Below are positions 1 to 8,939 of a stretch of 64,000 nucleotides of DNA, in pieces. Source of the DNA: Mucilaginibacter auburnensis (GTDB lineage Bacteria; Bacteroidota; Bacteroidia; Sphingobacteriales; Sphingobacteriaceae); contig NZ_PGFJ01000001.1 in NCBI RefSeq assembly GCF_002797815.1, positions 2,294,001 to 2,358,000 on the forward strand. The letters are read 5' to 3'. Under the pieces are notes generated by a model. That model was not told the origin of the DNA and ran no database searches. It saw only the letters and a program-made list of their open reading frames with translations. Made by a program: the position numbers and the translations under genes. Each line of letters opens with the position of its first letter. Position 1 is the first letter of the stretch.

Positions 1-774
1 TTTGACGGGGGACAAGCAGAGTATGTACGCGTGCCTTATGCTGATGTAGGCCCAACTGTTATTCCCCCGGACATGGACCCGGATGATGCCGTGTTATTAA
101 CAGACGTGGTACCAACCGGTTATCAGGCTGCCGAAATGGGCGGAATAAAAGAAGGGGATACGGTAGTTGTGTTTGGTGCCGGTCCTATTGGCATAATGGC
201 GGCACGATGTGCGTGGTTCTTCGGTCCGTCTCGTGTTATTATTATTGACCATGTTGATTATCGTTTGGAGTTTGCCAAAAACTATGCTAAGTGCGAGGCC
301 TACAACTTTAAAGATATGGAAGATCCGGTAGTATTCCTGAAAAAGGCTACCGATTGGTATGGGGCCGATGTTTGTATTGATTGTGTAGGCTGCGAAGCTG
401 AAGGCAACACGCTGCAAACTTTTAGCGGTAGGGTAATGCTGATGCAGGCCGGAGCAGCAACTGCTTTTCAATGGGCGGTTAACTCGGTTAAAAAAGGTGG
501 TATTGTGTCTGTTGTGGGTGTTTATGGCCCGCCATTCAACTTAGCGCCAATTGGTAACATCGTTAACAAAGGTATCACTATAAGAGCTAACCAGGCATCG
601 GTAAAACGCCTGCTGCCAAAATTAATAGATCATGTACAATCAGGCAGGCTTAACCCAAAGGGGCTTATTACGCACCGTATTCCCCTGGAAGAAATATCAG
701 ATGCTTACCGGCTATTTTCATCCAAACTGGATAATTGCATTAAAACAGTACTCATCCCATCAACAAAACATTAA
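1..774 (+). CDS. Zinc-dependent alcohol dehydrogenase, C-terminal part (cut by window edge)
   Basis: The reading frame is open from base 1, so the gene begins outside the window and only about 257 C-terminal residues are seen. The fragment carries the Rossmann NAD(P)-binding motif VFGAGPIG, followed about 20 residues later by an acidic end of strand (IIID) that would contact the cofactor ribose. This is the layout of the medium-chain dehydrogenase family, particularly the glutathione-dependent formaldehyde dehydrogenase-like branch. The catalytic zinc domain lies upstream and cannot be checked, so the substrate is unknown. A small gene follows after a 3-base gap and is probably co-transcribed. 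Confidence 0.85.
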   Translation, partial: FDGGQAEYVRVPYADVGPTVIPPDMDPDDAVLLTDVVPTGYQAAEMGGIKEGDTVVVFGAGPIGIMAARCAWFFGPSRVIIIDHVDYRLEFAKNYAKCEAYNFKDMEDPVVFLKKATDWYGADVCIDCVGCEAEGNTLQTFSGRVMLMQAGAATAFQWAVNSVKKGGIVSVVGVYGPPFNLAPIGNIVNKGITIRANQASVKRLLPKLIDHVQSGRLNPKGLITHRIPLEEISDAYRLFSSKLDNCIKTVLIPSTKH

Positions 775-777
775 GTT

Positions 778-1266
778 ATGAAAGCAGAAAACGAAGATTA
801 TAAAAATATACCAGGCTGGGGTATGGATGCCGACCCGGAGAATGAACCTACCTATCCAATGAAAAATTACACGGGTGATGATCATAACAGAATTAACTAT
901 GATCGTTCGCAACAACAACCGCTAACTGTTGAGCTGCTTCAATCTAATGAGCGCCCGGGGCCGTCTGCAGTTTTTGGTACCACTGTTCCACCGTCGGGAT
1001 TAAGTGGTATGATCAGGCGTTACGCTTTTAGAAATAGCGAAGACAGGTACCGGCATTGGATACCGCTTATTCTGGCAGACAGAATAAACGTGTGCGAAGG
1101 TTGGATTGAAGATATAACGCATGGCCATTTGCCCAACCCCATTAAAGAACGGGGTTTAGCTGTAGAGTGGAAATATAACAAGCCGGTTATGCTGAAAAAA
1201 ATAGCTGCTGTAGCATTAATTGGGGGTATAGTATTTACAATCTCTAAAATACTTTCAGACGATTAA
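778..1266 (+). CDS. Hypothetical protein with C-terminal membrane anchor
   Basis: This 162-aa protein belongs to no family I recognise. It starts with an ATG three bases after the dehydrogenase stop codon, so the two are probably translated from one message. The N-terminal 70 residues are polar and rich in Asn, Asp, Pro and Gln and look disordered. Residues about 80-130 are more ordered (MIRRYAFR and HWIPLILADRIN). Residues about 139-157 form one hydrophobic helix followed by a short charged tail, as in a tail-anchored inner-membrane protein. Function is unknown; the gene order suggests a link with the dehydrogenase. Confidence 0.75.
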   Translation: MKAENEDYKNIPGWGMDADPENEPTYPMKNYTGDDHNRINYDRSQQQPLTVELLQSNERPGPSAVFGTTVPPSGLSGMIRRYAFRNSEDRYRHWIPLILADRINVCEGWIEDITHGHLPNPIKERGLAVEWKYNKPVMLKKIAAVALIGGIVFTISKILSDD

Positions 1267-1268
1267 TG

Positions 1269-1618
1269 TTAATGGCTTCCTGGACTAAAGAGTACCAATT
1301 TGTTAAGAGCAGCCACGCCCCATGCGTATGCTGCTCTTAACAAACATGGTATATGCCTTTGTTATTCCGTTAATTGATCTTTTTTTGGTGAAAAGTCTGT
1401 CTGCTATTTCGATGTTAGTAAACCTTTCTGCCAAAAGTGTTAATATTTCCATCTCTCTGCGAGACAAGTCAACGGAAAATTTTTGATGTTGCTTAAATTC
1501 GGGCTCCTTCATTAAACGTACACTTAAACGAGATAATACACCGCTGCAAATAAATTGCTTGTTTTGACAATTTTTTTTGATGCCATATATCAATTCGTCA
1601 TAGTCGGTGATACACTGG
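1269..1618 (-). pseudogene. Remnant of a LuxR-type response regulator
   Basis: The minus strand encodes a recognisable LuxR/NarL helix-turn-helix (LSRREMEILTLLAER, then NIEIADRLF). It is preceded by what looks like the last helix of a receiver domain (DELIYGIKK). Stop codons end similarity just upstream, so nearly the whole receiver is missing. After KKRSINGI the frame runs into unrelated sequence, while another frame carries a LuxR-like end (LLRAAYAWGVAAL), which indicates a frameshift. Missing N-terminus plus frameshift make this a decayed gene. Confidence 0.6.
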
Positions 1619-1847
1619 ACGCTTTACTATTGCAAAGTTGCAAGTCGATAGCCTATTAAATAAATATCCTCAGGTTGTTGCAAATATTACCAATCAAAGC
1701 GTAACGTTAAAGGGTTGTATTTCCGCTGCGAAACGTGCTTCGCTTCAGCAAGATGTGCGATGGCAGATACCTGGCACCGCAAAGGATAGCACTTCCGTTA
1801 TACTTAATAGGTATAAACCGCAAAGCGTAAAAATACTCGTTTGTTAA
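1611..1847 (+). pseudogene. Possible BON-domain fragment
   Basis: A short open frame without a convincing start reads like part of a BON domain: a helix (LLNKYPQVVANI) followed by a strand-turn-strand with SVTLKGCIS. BON domains occur in periplasmic or membrane-associated proteins. There is no initiating ATG, no signal peptide and no second half of the domain. It abuts the decayed response regulator, so I read the whole 1.27-1.85 kb stretch as a scar. The assignment is tentative. Confidence 0.3.
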
Positions 1848-1861
1848 ATTGTGAAAGCCAA

Positions 1862-4120
1862 ATGCCGCGCTCTTATGTTAACCGTTTCGTACCAAATGTA
1901 CTTCCTATGTCTACAATCACCTCCTTATGGGCCTTAGCTGCCATAAAAAAGTTGACGGATGCTTCAGATAGTTTGCATCAGCAGACCCAGGGCGGCTATA
2001 ATTTTGAAATCAAATTAATTGATGATTCCCTATGGGTATTGACTGGTTTTTACGAGCGAAACAAAATAGCCTTTCGCACGGCATATTTACCACACGGCTT
2101 TGATGATGTTAAGATAACTGCTAAGGATGAAACTGGTGTTTCTGTAAAATTAATAGCTGCGATAGGCGAATTTGTTGTCGATATAAAGTGGCCGCAACCC
2201 GATGAGGCCATATTACGATATACTGTATCGCTAAAAGCAAAAGCCGACTTTTTTGTTCCTTATTCACCAAGGGATATCTTAATATTTGGGAACGCAGAGC
2301 CGGAAGGTGAGATACATATCTCCCAAACCGGTACACGCTCCGGACTGCTTTATGGCTCATTAAAGAAGCCAGGTTCAGGCACTTTTTTATACTTCCAGAA
2401 TTTAACAGCGCTTGCTGATTACAATACCGACACAGAAAGCTCTGTTGGAGGAATTGTTGGCGGCCTATGGCCGGAATTGGGATTAAGCCTTCCGCCTACC
2501 TCAGATAAGCCATTGCAAAAAGGTAAAACATATATACTTAGCGATGCATTTGTTGTTTTAGATGACAAAAGCCCTGCAGACCAATTCGACATTGCTAAGG
2601 GTTTTTTAGAAACACTGGCTAAAGTGTACCTGCTATTGCCACGACCCGAAACGCCTTACCAGGATTATTTGGATGTATTGCCCAAAGCGCTGCATGATAT
2701 AGAGACCAACAAAGGTTGCTGGTCATACCACAGCGGTAGGGCTTATTTAAATGCTTACCTCTGCGACTATTACACCCCACCCGAAATTATGGTGCAGTTA
2801 GCCGTTTTACTACCTGTGCAGGATTACATGCGATGGAGTGGCGAGACCTGCGCTTTAGAAAAGGAGATACTTGATGGTTTATCTGCTTTTTATGACGAAA
2901 AAATAGGTACAGTAATGCGCTGGCTCCCATCTGCAGAGGACATGCTTGACAAATCTGAAGAGCAGAAAATACCTAAAGTTATGGATGCATGGTATCTGCA
3001 TCACCCTTTGCTTAATCTGGCGCGTTTGGCAGAAGGCGGTAATAAGTTAGCCAAAGAGTTGTTGCTAAACTCAGTTGATTACGCAATTAAGGTAGCTCAT
3101 CATTTTAACTATTGCTGGCCGGTTTTTTACAACATGGAAACGCTGGAGGTAATAAAAGCGGAAACCAAAGAAGGGGCGGGCGGTGAAAAGGATGTAGCGG
3201 GCCTTTATGCGCACGTAATGTTGCAGGTATGGGAGTTAACCAAAGACAAGAAATTTTTTCGAGAGGCAGAAAAAGCGGCGCAATCTATGCAGCAGCATGG
3301 TTTTAATGTGTTTTACCAGGCTAACAATACCATGTTCTCTGCTAAAGCCATGATACTGCTTTACAAGGAAACAAAAAAAGAGCTTTACCGCAATTTGTCC
3401 TACCTGTTTTTGGCCAACATATTTAAAAATGTAGCGTTGTGGGAGTGTGAGTATGGATTTGGTAAAAACTTTCCGACTTTTTTTCAATTGTTTCCATTGG
3501 ACGACGCGCCTTACACTGCAGTATACGAAGAGCAGGAATCTTTCTCGGGAGTACATGAGTTTTTAAATTATGCTAATGGCGTAGAGCTACTGCCATCCGT
3601 ACGCTTGTTGCTGGCAGAGTTTGTAAAACACTCTATTAACCGCATGATGTATTACTATCCGCCTATGTTACCGGAAGACATGATGGTTAAGGACGTAAAA
3701 ACAGGAGAATTGGACCCTAAACTATGGGTGGCACTGGAAGATATTCACGACGGATGGGAACAATCTGGCAGCGTAGGACAGGAAGTTTATGGCGCAGGTT
3801 TATGCTTTGGTATAGTGCCCAGACAATACATGCGGGTTCCTGTAAAAAATTTTATAATTTTTGTGGATTACCCCGTTATTAACCAAACCACCAAAGGCAA
3901 CTCATTTAGTTTTGATGTAGAAGGCGACAGCAGGCTAACCTGCCGTATGAAGATATTAAAGCAGGGTAACAAGCGTTTGCCGGCTCTGAAAATAAATATA
4001 GAGAATGACATAGATCAGCTTGAAATTAACAAACTGAAAGCTGTTAAAGACGGCGCAGAATATATTATTCATGGCGGCCAGAAGATTTCGGTGAGCTGGA
4101 ATGGACCAGCCAATAATTGA
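1862..4120 (+). CDS. Large conserved-looking protein of unknown function, possibly (alpha/alpha)-toroid
   Basis: This 752-aa protein has no signal peptide and no membrane segment. I chose ATG 1862 because the frame opens only 21 bases earlier at a poor TTG and because an ATG at 1907 would cut into the ordered-looking VNRFVPNVL segment. The first 240 residues are strand-rich. Residues about 250-600 are mainly amphipathic helices with repeated aromatic and acidic patches, as in six-hairpin glycosidase folds. The last 110 residues are again strand-rich. I cannot point to a catalytic motif, so a carbohydrate-active role is only inference. It stands alone, with a terminator about 200 bases downstream. 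Confidence 0.75.
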   Translation: MPRSYVNRFVPNVLPMSTITSLWALAAIKKLTDASDSLHQQTQGGYNFEIKLIDDSLWVLTGFYERNKIAFRTAYLPHGFDDVKITAKDETGVSVKLIAAIGEFVVDIKWPQPDEAILRYTVSLKAKADFFVPYSPRDILIFGNAEPEGEIHISQTGTRSGLLYGSLKKPGSGTFLYFQNLTALADYNTDTESSVGGIVGGLWPELGLSLPPTSDKPLQKGKTYILSDAFVVLDDKSPADQFDIAKGFLETLAKVYLLLPRPETPYQDYLDVLPKALHDIETNKGCWSYHSGRAYLNAYLCDYYTPPEIMVQLAVLLPVQDYMRWSGETCALEKEILDGLSAFYDEKIGTVMRWLPSAEDMLDKSEEQKIPKVMDAWYLHHPLLNLARLAEGGNKLAKELLLNSVDYAIKVAHHFNYCWPVFYNMETLEVIKAETKEGAGGEKDVAGLYAHVMLQVWELTKDKKFFREAEKAAQSMQQHGFNVFYQANNTMFSAKAMILLYKETKKELYRNLSYLFLANIFKNVALWECEYGFGKNFPTFFQLFPLDDAPYTAVYEEQESFSGVHEFLNYANGVELLPSVRLLLAEFVKHSINRMMYYYPPMLPEDMMVKDVKTGELDPKLWVALEDIHDGWEQSGSVGQEVYGAGLCFGIVPRQYMRVPVKNFIIFVDYPVINQTTKGNSFSFDVEGDSRLTCRMKILKQGNKRLPALKINIENDIDQLEINKLKAVKDGAEYIIHGGQKISVSWNGPANN

Positions 4121-4491
4121 GCAGTACTTCATGAGATATCATAAGCATGGCTATAACAGGTGAAGGTTTGATCTAAATTTGATTACTACATGAACAGGCC
4201 CGGGAGCTTTTGTAATAAAATAAGCAAAACTATTCTTTAAGATTTTTCGAAAACCCGCCTATTTCAATCAATTCGTCCACAAAACGGTTTGATTATACTA
4301 CGTTGTTGACCCGAAAGCTTCTCATTTTTATGAGAGGCTTTTTGTTGTATTGAAGTTTAGGTTCTTCAATCATGTCATCATTCTTAACATTAAAACGTTC
4401 CCGCACTTCCTGTTAATAAGTATCTATGTGTTATACATGTGCTTACTCCGACTTTTTAAAACTTTCCCATCTTTTAGCGGTTAACAACCGT
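4121..4491. other. Intergenic region
   Basis: This 371-base AT-rich gap separates the 752-aa protein gene from the AI-2E family permease gene. Apart from the terminator hairpin at 4315-4344 I see no gene. The frame of the permease is open from 4426 but its N-terminal 22 codons do not look like part of the family. Confidence 0.5.
4315..4344 (+). terminator. Rho-independent terminator
   Basis: An 11-bp stem (AAGCTTCTCAT pairing with ATGAGAGGCTT, one G-U pair) closes a TTTT loop and runs into a short T tract. It probably ends the transcript of the upstream 752-aa protein gene. Confidence 0.7.
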
Positions 4492-5568
4492 ATGGAAAAA
4501 CAACGCGGCGCAGTAAATCAAACCTACACACAAAAAGTATGGCTCACCGTTGGTATTGTTGCCTTGTTGGTTTCTGCCATCCTTATAGCACGTGTTGCTT
4601 TTAATGTGCTGTTAATGATCCTTTCTGGTACGCTTATCTCCACCTATTTTCACGGCCTGGCTGATTTTATTGAACGCCATACAAAATGGAAACGAAGGCT
4701 GGCAATGATAACAGGTCTGATATTAACTATCGTAATTGTTGGGCTTATATTTTGGTTTATGGGTACACGCATAGAACAGCAAATTACCCAATTGAGTCAG
4801 TCGCTTCCGGAAACAGTCACTCATTTGAAAGAAAAATTAGCCCAAAACGAAATAGGAAGACAAATACTTGAAGCAACGAATACCAAACCTGCGGGCAACT
4901 TGCTTGACACAGCCCGTTCATTTTTTACTACCAGCTTTGGCGTACTTGGCGACGTTTATATCATTTTGTTTCTCGGCATTTTTTTCACCGCCAACCCTTC
5001 TATTTATAAGGATGGCTTGCTGTTACTCATACCCCCGGCAAAAAAACCGATGGGACGGCAAATTATGGACAGGGTTAGTCTTTCCTTAAAGGGATGGTTA
5101 AAGGGGATGATGATCTCTATGGTTCTGGTAGCAATCATGATAGGTATTGGTTTAACTATTGTTGGAATACCCGGCGCATTAGTATTGGCTCTACTTACCG
5201 GGTTTTTAGAAATTGTGCCAACTTTAGGGTCAGTGATAGCTATGATTCCCGGTACTTTGCTCGGACTTACCGTAAGCACCAATACCGGAATTGTTGTAGC
5301 CATCATTTACATTATTTCGCAAACTATTACTGCAAATATTGTAAACCCCCTTATTCAGAAAAAAATGATCAATCTTCCACCTGCTTTAACCCTTATCAGT
5401 CAATTGGTTATGGGGTCTGTTTCGGGGGCATTGGGTATCATTATGGCTGTGCCACTGTTAGCAATTACTGTAATTTTGGTTGATGAGCTTTATGTGAAGA
5501 AAATCAACAATGTTCCGGAAGAAAAAGGAAAATTAGTTACTACTAAAGGGATTACGTCAATTGATTAA
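4492..5568 (+). CDS. AI-2E family (PerM-type) membrane transporter
   Basis: This 358-aa protein has the family layout: paired hydrophobic helices near the N-terminus, a soluble helical segment (about residues 100-140, ending NEIGRQIL), and a C-terminal block of five or so membrane helices. That block includes the conserved pattern GFLEIVPTLGSVIAMIP, close to the family signature around a conserved Pro-x-x-Gly. Proteins of this family export small molecules or act in Na+/H+ exchange, and the substrate cannot be told from sequence. ATG 4492 is preferred over 4426 because family members start directly with a short polar tail before the first helix. Its stop overlaps the convergent DUF3253 gene by four bases. 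Confidence 0.85.
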   Translation: MEKQRGAVNQTYTQKVWLTVGIVALLVSAILIARVAFNVLLMILSGTLISTYFHGLADFIERHTKWKRRLAMITGLILTIVIVGLIFWFMGTRIEQQITQLSQSLPETVTHLKEKLAQNEIGRQILEATNTKPAGNLLDTARSFFTTSFGVLGDVYIILFLGIFFTANPSIYKDGLLLLIPPAKKPMGRQIMDRVSLSLKGWLKGMMISMVLVAIMIGIGLTIVGIPGALVLALLTGFLEIVPTLGSVIAMIPGTLLGLTVSTNTGIVVAIIYIISQTITANIVNPLIQKKMINLPPALTLISQLVMGSVSGALGIIMAVPLLAITVILVDELYVKKINNVPEEKGKLVTTKGITSID

Positions 5569-5840
5569 AAATCAGTCTCTGGTTTGTACTGTCGTTTAAC
5601 TTTGATGCGAACAGGTCCTTTAAAATTTGTAACATCAACGTCTTTGCCTTTTTGCGTGATTATTATGCTTCCTTCTTTGCAGAGATCTATCGCAACATTG
5701 CGGATTTCCTGCATATGTTCACGCCAGTTGTCCGGAAAAATTGCGCGGGCAACTTCAGATGGGCATGTACTTTTTTCAGGCCCACGTTCTGTCGCTTTGG
5801 TAACAATGGCATCAGCAATGGTTGAGCGATCTATCATCAC
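5565..5840 (-). CDS. DUF3253 family protein
   Basis: A 91-aa soluble protein matching the DUF3253 pattern: GPEKSTCPSEVAR near residue 20-32, a Trp-Arg (NWRE) helix, and a C-terminal ITQKGKDVD then FKGPVRIK. The family looks like a small winged-helix protein of unknown role. It lies 42 bases downstream of dinB on the same strand, so the two probably share a transcript and the protein may be induced with DNA damage. That link is inference from position only. Confidence 0.85.
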   Translation of the reverse strand: MMIDRSTIADAIVTKATERGPEKSTCPSEVARAIFPDNWREHMQEIRNVAIDLCKEGSIIITQKGKDVDVTNFKGPVRIKVKRQYKPETDF

Positions 5841-5882
5841 CTATACCAACAGGATAATAGTTTTATTGTTGATTTAAAAGAC

Positions 5883-6956
5883 TTAAAATAGCCGTAATTG
5901 TTCGGTTTCACGCGCGAAATTGGATAGCGAAATACCCAGTAGCCTTACGCGCTGGCCTTCTTCAAAGTTTAGTGCCAGTAATTCTTTAGCAACACGCGTA
6001 ATTGTTTCAAGGTCGTCAATCGGTGCGAGGAATGAACGGTTCCGGGTAATCTGTTTAAAGTCATGGTATTTAACCTTAAGTGTAACCGTGCAACTTTGTA
6101 ACTTGCTTTTATTCAGCCGCCCATACACAATAAGCGCCAGTGTATCTAATTGCGCCTCCATTTCCTCAAGCGTTCTCAAATCATAAGCGAATGTATCTTC
6201 CGCAGCGAGTGACTTAGCGGGTCTGGATGGCGTAACAGGTCGCTCATCAATACCACGTACAATCTGATAGTAAAAGCTACCTGTTTTGCCAAAGTTACGA
6301 AGCAATTCTGCTTCACTTAGTTGTTTGAGATCGGCGCCCGTGAACAAGCCCATCGCTTTCATTTTAGCTGCCGTTACTTTTCCAACACCATAGAACTTCT
6401 CTACCGGAAGCTGTTCCATGAAGGTTTCAATGGCTGAAGGGCCAATAAATTTCATTCCATCCGGCTTATTAATATCAGAGGCAATCTTGGCTACAAACTT
6501 ATTTACCGAAACACCTGCTGATGCGGTTAGCCTGAGCTCTGAACGGATGGCTTCTTTTATAGCGTGTGCTATTGTCAAGGCTGAGCCGATACCTTGCTTG
6601 TCTTGTGTTACATCCAGATAGGCCTCATCCAATGACAGCGGTTCGATCAAATCTGTATAACGTTTAAAAATCTCACGTATCTGGCGGGAAACTTCTTTAT
6701 AAGCGTCAAAACGAGGCTTTACAAATATAGCATCCGGACAAAGCTGCAAAGCCTGCTTGGAGGGCATGGCTGACCTTACCCCAAACCGCCGGGCTTCATA
6801 ACTTGCGGTGGCCACTACACCACCCCGACCTTCTGGCAACCCACCAACAATCAATGCTTTACCCACAAATTCAGGATTATCGCGCTGTTCAACAGATGCA
6901 TAGAATGCATCCATATCAATATGGATAATCTTTCTGTAATCACTAAGATCGCTCAT
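5883..6956 (-). CDS. dinB: DNA polymerase IV (Y-family translesion polymerase)
   Basis: A 357-aa protein of normal length for DinB. It opens with the palm motif IHIDMDAFYASVEQ, containing catalytic Asp14 and Asp16, and has the second catalytic motif SLDEAYLDV near residue 105. A helix-hairpin-helix thumb (FYGVGKVTAAKM) and a little-finger domain follow, ending in a QLRLF tail that resembles the clamp-binding peptide of Y-family polymerases. It copies past damaged bases. The start ATG is supported by alignment of the first motif. No LexA box is obvious in the 160-base upstream gap. Confidence 0.96.
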   Translation of the reverse strand: MSDLSDYRKIIHIDMDAFYASVEQRDNPEFVGKALIVGGLPEGRGGVVATASYEARRFGVRSAMPSKQALQLCPDAIFVKPRFDAYKEVSRQIREIFKRYTDLIEPLSLDEAYLDVTQDKQGIGSALTIAHAIKEAIRSELRLTASAGVSVNKFVAKIASDINKPDGMKFIGPSAIETFMEQLPVEKFYGVGKVTAAKMKAMGLFTGADLKQLSEAELLRNFGKTGSFYYQIVRGIDERPVTPSRPAKSLAAEDTFAYDLRTLEEMEAQLDTLALIVYGRLNKSKLQSCTVTLKVKYHDFKQITRNRSFLAPIDDLETITRVAKELLALNFEEGQRVRLLGISLSNFARETEQLRLF

Positions 6957-7154
6957 AACGCTTTGCTAACAAAAATAGCAATTTGGTTTGGTTAGTTTAA
7001 TTTATATGCGCAATTTATTGGAGTACACAATTATTTTCATTTGCCAATCCTGTAAACGAGATATAAAAATATATTTATTAAATACATTTTTATTGAAAGA
7101 GATGTAAACATTGGATTGATTAACCCGTTATATTTACAATATAATTGTGTCACA

Positions 7155-7364
7155 ATGATCAGCAAAGAAGAACTATTGGAAGGCGTTGAGTTGCTTTACA
7201 CCGGAAAGGCATTTAAGGGATTCCGTGAGGACAATCCTTTTGTCACATTTTTAGGTTATGACCGTAACGATTGGTCAAACATATGGGTGAAGTATGGCGG
7301 TCGCAGAATTTTCACGTCTCTGCGAGATGTGATGTTAAAGCGCGACACTACAATTTCTGTTTAA
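7155..7364 (+). CDS. Small hypothetical protein
   Basis: This 69-aa soluble protein is of no family I recognise. The frame is open from 7116 (TTG), but the ATG at 7155 begins a more typical N-terminus (MISKEELLEGVELLY). It has a mixed composition with conserved-looking aromatic residues (NPFVTFLGYDRNDW). It stands alone between dinB and a stretch of broken genes, with 150-200 bases of AT-rich DNA in front. Confidence 0.5.
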   Translation: MISKEELLEGVELLYTGKAFKGFREDNPFVTFLGYDRNDWSNIWVKYGGRRIFTSLRDVMLKRDTTISV

Positions 7365-7447
7365 ATTGCCTTATAAAGATGTTGTTGGGTATCTTTAGGA
7401 AGGTATAATGTAATTGTATTAAATAAAATTATTCGCAAACAAAGAAA

Positions 7448-7468
7448 AAGCCCGGAAGGGCCTTTAAT
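7448..7468 (-). terminator. Possible orphan terminator
   Basis: On the minus strand a short hairpin (AAAGGCCC pairing with GGGCTTT, with one bulged G) is followed by a T-rich tract. No intact minus-strand gene ends here, so it may be left from a deleted gene or be chance. Confidence 0.3.
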
Positions 7469-7780
7469 AAAGTAATTATGACCTGGGAAGGACTCGCTCT
7501 CCACCAAATATTAAAAGTCATCAGATAGATTTTATATCTTATTAAATCAAATATTCGTAAACTATTACTGTTTCGTTTTAAAATATTTGTAAAACATTTC
7601 TTCAAAACAAGCCCAGCACTTTCATAGACCTGATGTATGATGGCATGACCGTTATCGCTGCAGGAGCGGCTGGCACCATCACAGTTGGCAGCTGTAATAC
7701 CACAGCTACAATCCCACAAAGAAGATCGCATTATTATAGCCTGAGGGGTGGTATACCCTGCTTGATCAGCTAATAAAGAA

Positions 7781-8162
7781 GACCCTGCGCTTCGGATCGA
7801 ACAATTATTAGCGAGCCTGAAAAAAAACTACAAAACAACTCTACTGGTCAACCACCGCGAAAAGATCATACCGGTTCAGGTTAAAGATATTGCCTATATC
7901 TGCCTTGATAGTACAGTTATTCGTTTAGGAACTCTCCAAAATCAGCAATATTTCCTGACCAGCAGCGTGGAAGAGCTGGAAAAGATGCTGGACCCGGAAC
8001 TATTTTTCAGGGCAAACCGGCAATTTTCTGATCAACAGGCAGGATATCGATACCGCTGAAAAGTTCTTCACCAGAAAACTGGCAGTGAAACTAAGCGTAG
8101 AAACACCTGAGCGTATTCTGATCAGTAAAAATAAAGCTATATTGTTTTTGCACTGGCTGTAG
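7781..8162 (+). pseudogene. LytTR-type response regulator, C-terminal remnant with frameshift
   Basis: The plus strand encodes a LytTR DNA-binding domain in two frames. The first half reads LLVNHREKIIPVQVKDIAYI then SVEELEKMLDPELFFRANRQF. After a frameshift near 8035 the second half continues LINRQDIDTAEKFF, RKLAVKLSV and ERILISKNKA and ends in a Trp-Leu stop, as family members do. The receiver domain is absent and the DNA in front (7370-7780) holds no recognisable start. This was a cytoplasmic transcription regulator and is now dead. Confidence 0.75.
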
Positions 8163-8232
8163 GGGGCCTAAGAATAAAAGAGATTTTCATTTTAAACGCT
8201 ATACGATCAGTCTGCGGTTCATCTTCTGTACC

Positions 8233-8367
8233 CGGAGAAGATCAAGGCGACCAGGACACGATGTTCATTCTTGGCAGGAAATGGAAGCTGCCTATCATAT
8301 TAGCCATTCATATGATAGCAAGCGATTTAACGAGATCGCCAGCGCTATCTCTGTTATGAACGCGTGA
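8233..8367 (+). pseudogene. HxlR-family regulator fragment
   Basis: About 45 codons resemble the start of an HxlR winged helix: DTMFILGRKWKLPIILAIH in one frame, then after a shift SKRFNEIASAISV in the next, matching the usual ILGGKW...ILW..RFNEL pattern. The rest of the domain is missing. It lies about 570 bases upstream of an intact HxlR gene, but the two proteins are not close copies, so this is not simply a partial duplication. Confidence 0.6.
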
Positions 8368-8437
8368 CGTAGCTACGCCTGTGGAAATTGAAAAAAACAT
8401 TTAAAAAAAAATCGGGGAAAATAAAGTGCCCATATTA

Positions 8438-8809
8438 TCAGGACACTTCGTTCGGATAGTTCAATTTCCTGAAATAATAATAAGATATACACAATACAGC
8501 GAAAGGTACCAGCGGTGCTATTCCCTTTGCAGGGCCATCAGCGACCCAGTGCCCGAGGCTTGCTGAAAGCAGTAATATTCCGAAAGCGACATAGGCCCAT
8601 TCTTTAAACATTGTAGCTATAGCAGGGATGAGTATAATTACCGCGCCAACAATTTTAAGGACATCCAGTTCCAAAGCAAAATAAGCGGGGAAGCCCATCT
8701 TCTTTATGGCTTCGATTAAGTATGCCTTTGGGGCAAAATAGGACGGCAGCACGATCAAAGCCATAGCGATAATGGTGATGATCCAATAAATTCTTTTTTC
8801 TTTTTGCAT
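8438..8809 (-). CDS. DoxX-like membrane protein
   Basis: A 123-aa protein with four predicted membrane helices (about residues 7-25, 46-64, 70-86, 97-113) and the spacing of the DoxX-like family, including the FPAYFALELDVLKIVGA segment between helices 1 and 2. These small inner-membrane proteins are often found beside redox or stress genes, and their biochemical role is poorly defined. It is divergent from an HxlR regulator gene with a two-palindrome operator between them, so it is very likely that regulator's target. Confidence 0.8.
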   Translation of the reverse strand: MQKEKRIYWIITIIAMALIVLPSYFAPKAYLIEAIKKMGFPAYFALELDVLKIVGAVIILIPAIATMFKEWAYVAFGILLLSASLGHWVADGPAKGIAPLVPFAVLCISYYYFRKLNYPNEVS

Positions 8810-8863
8810 GATCTGAAATATTTAGGGACAAATTTATTGTGGATACTTTTACATTTGTTATCT

Positions 8864-8897
8864 GTTTCCTTTTAGAAACTGGTTTCCTTCAGGAAAC
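8864..8897. promoter_or_regulatory. Two tandem palindromes, probable HxlR operator
   Basis: In the gap between the divergent doxX-like and hxlR-like genes lie GTTTC-N6-GAAAC (8864-8879) and GTTTCC-TTCA-GGAAAC (8882-8897). The copies start exactly 18 bp apart, so a regulator dimer on each would sit on nearly the same DNA face. HxlR proteins usually bind such sites in the shared promoter region and respond to electrophiles or redox stress. Binding is inferred. Confidence 0.55.
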
Positions 8898-8939
8898 TAA
8901 GTCGCCATTGACTAACCGATCTTCATAATTTTGAATGAT

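Noticed and set aside
97-471. Minus-strand open frame inside the alcohol dehydrogenase
   Set aside because: It is antisense to a strong family match, has no start context and no protein-like pattern.
5584-5877. Plus-strand frame antisense to the DUF3253 gene
   Set aside because: The minus-strand frame matches a known family; the plus frame does not.
7429-7731. 100-codon minus-strand frame
   Set aside because: No recognisable domain, poor codon pattern, and it lies in decayed DNA next to the LytTR remnant.
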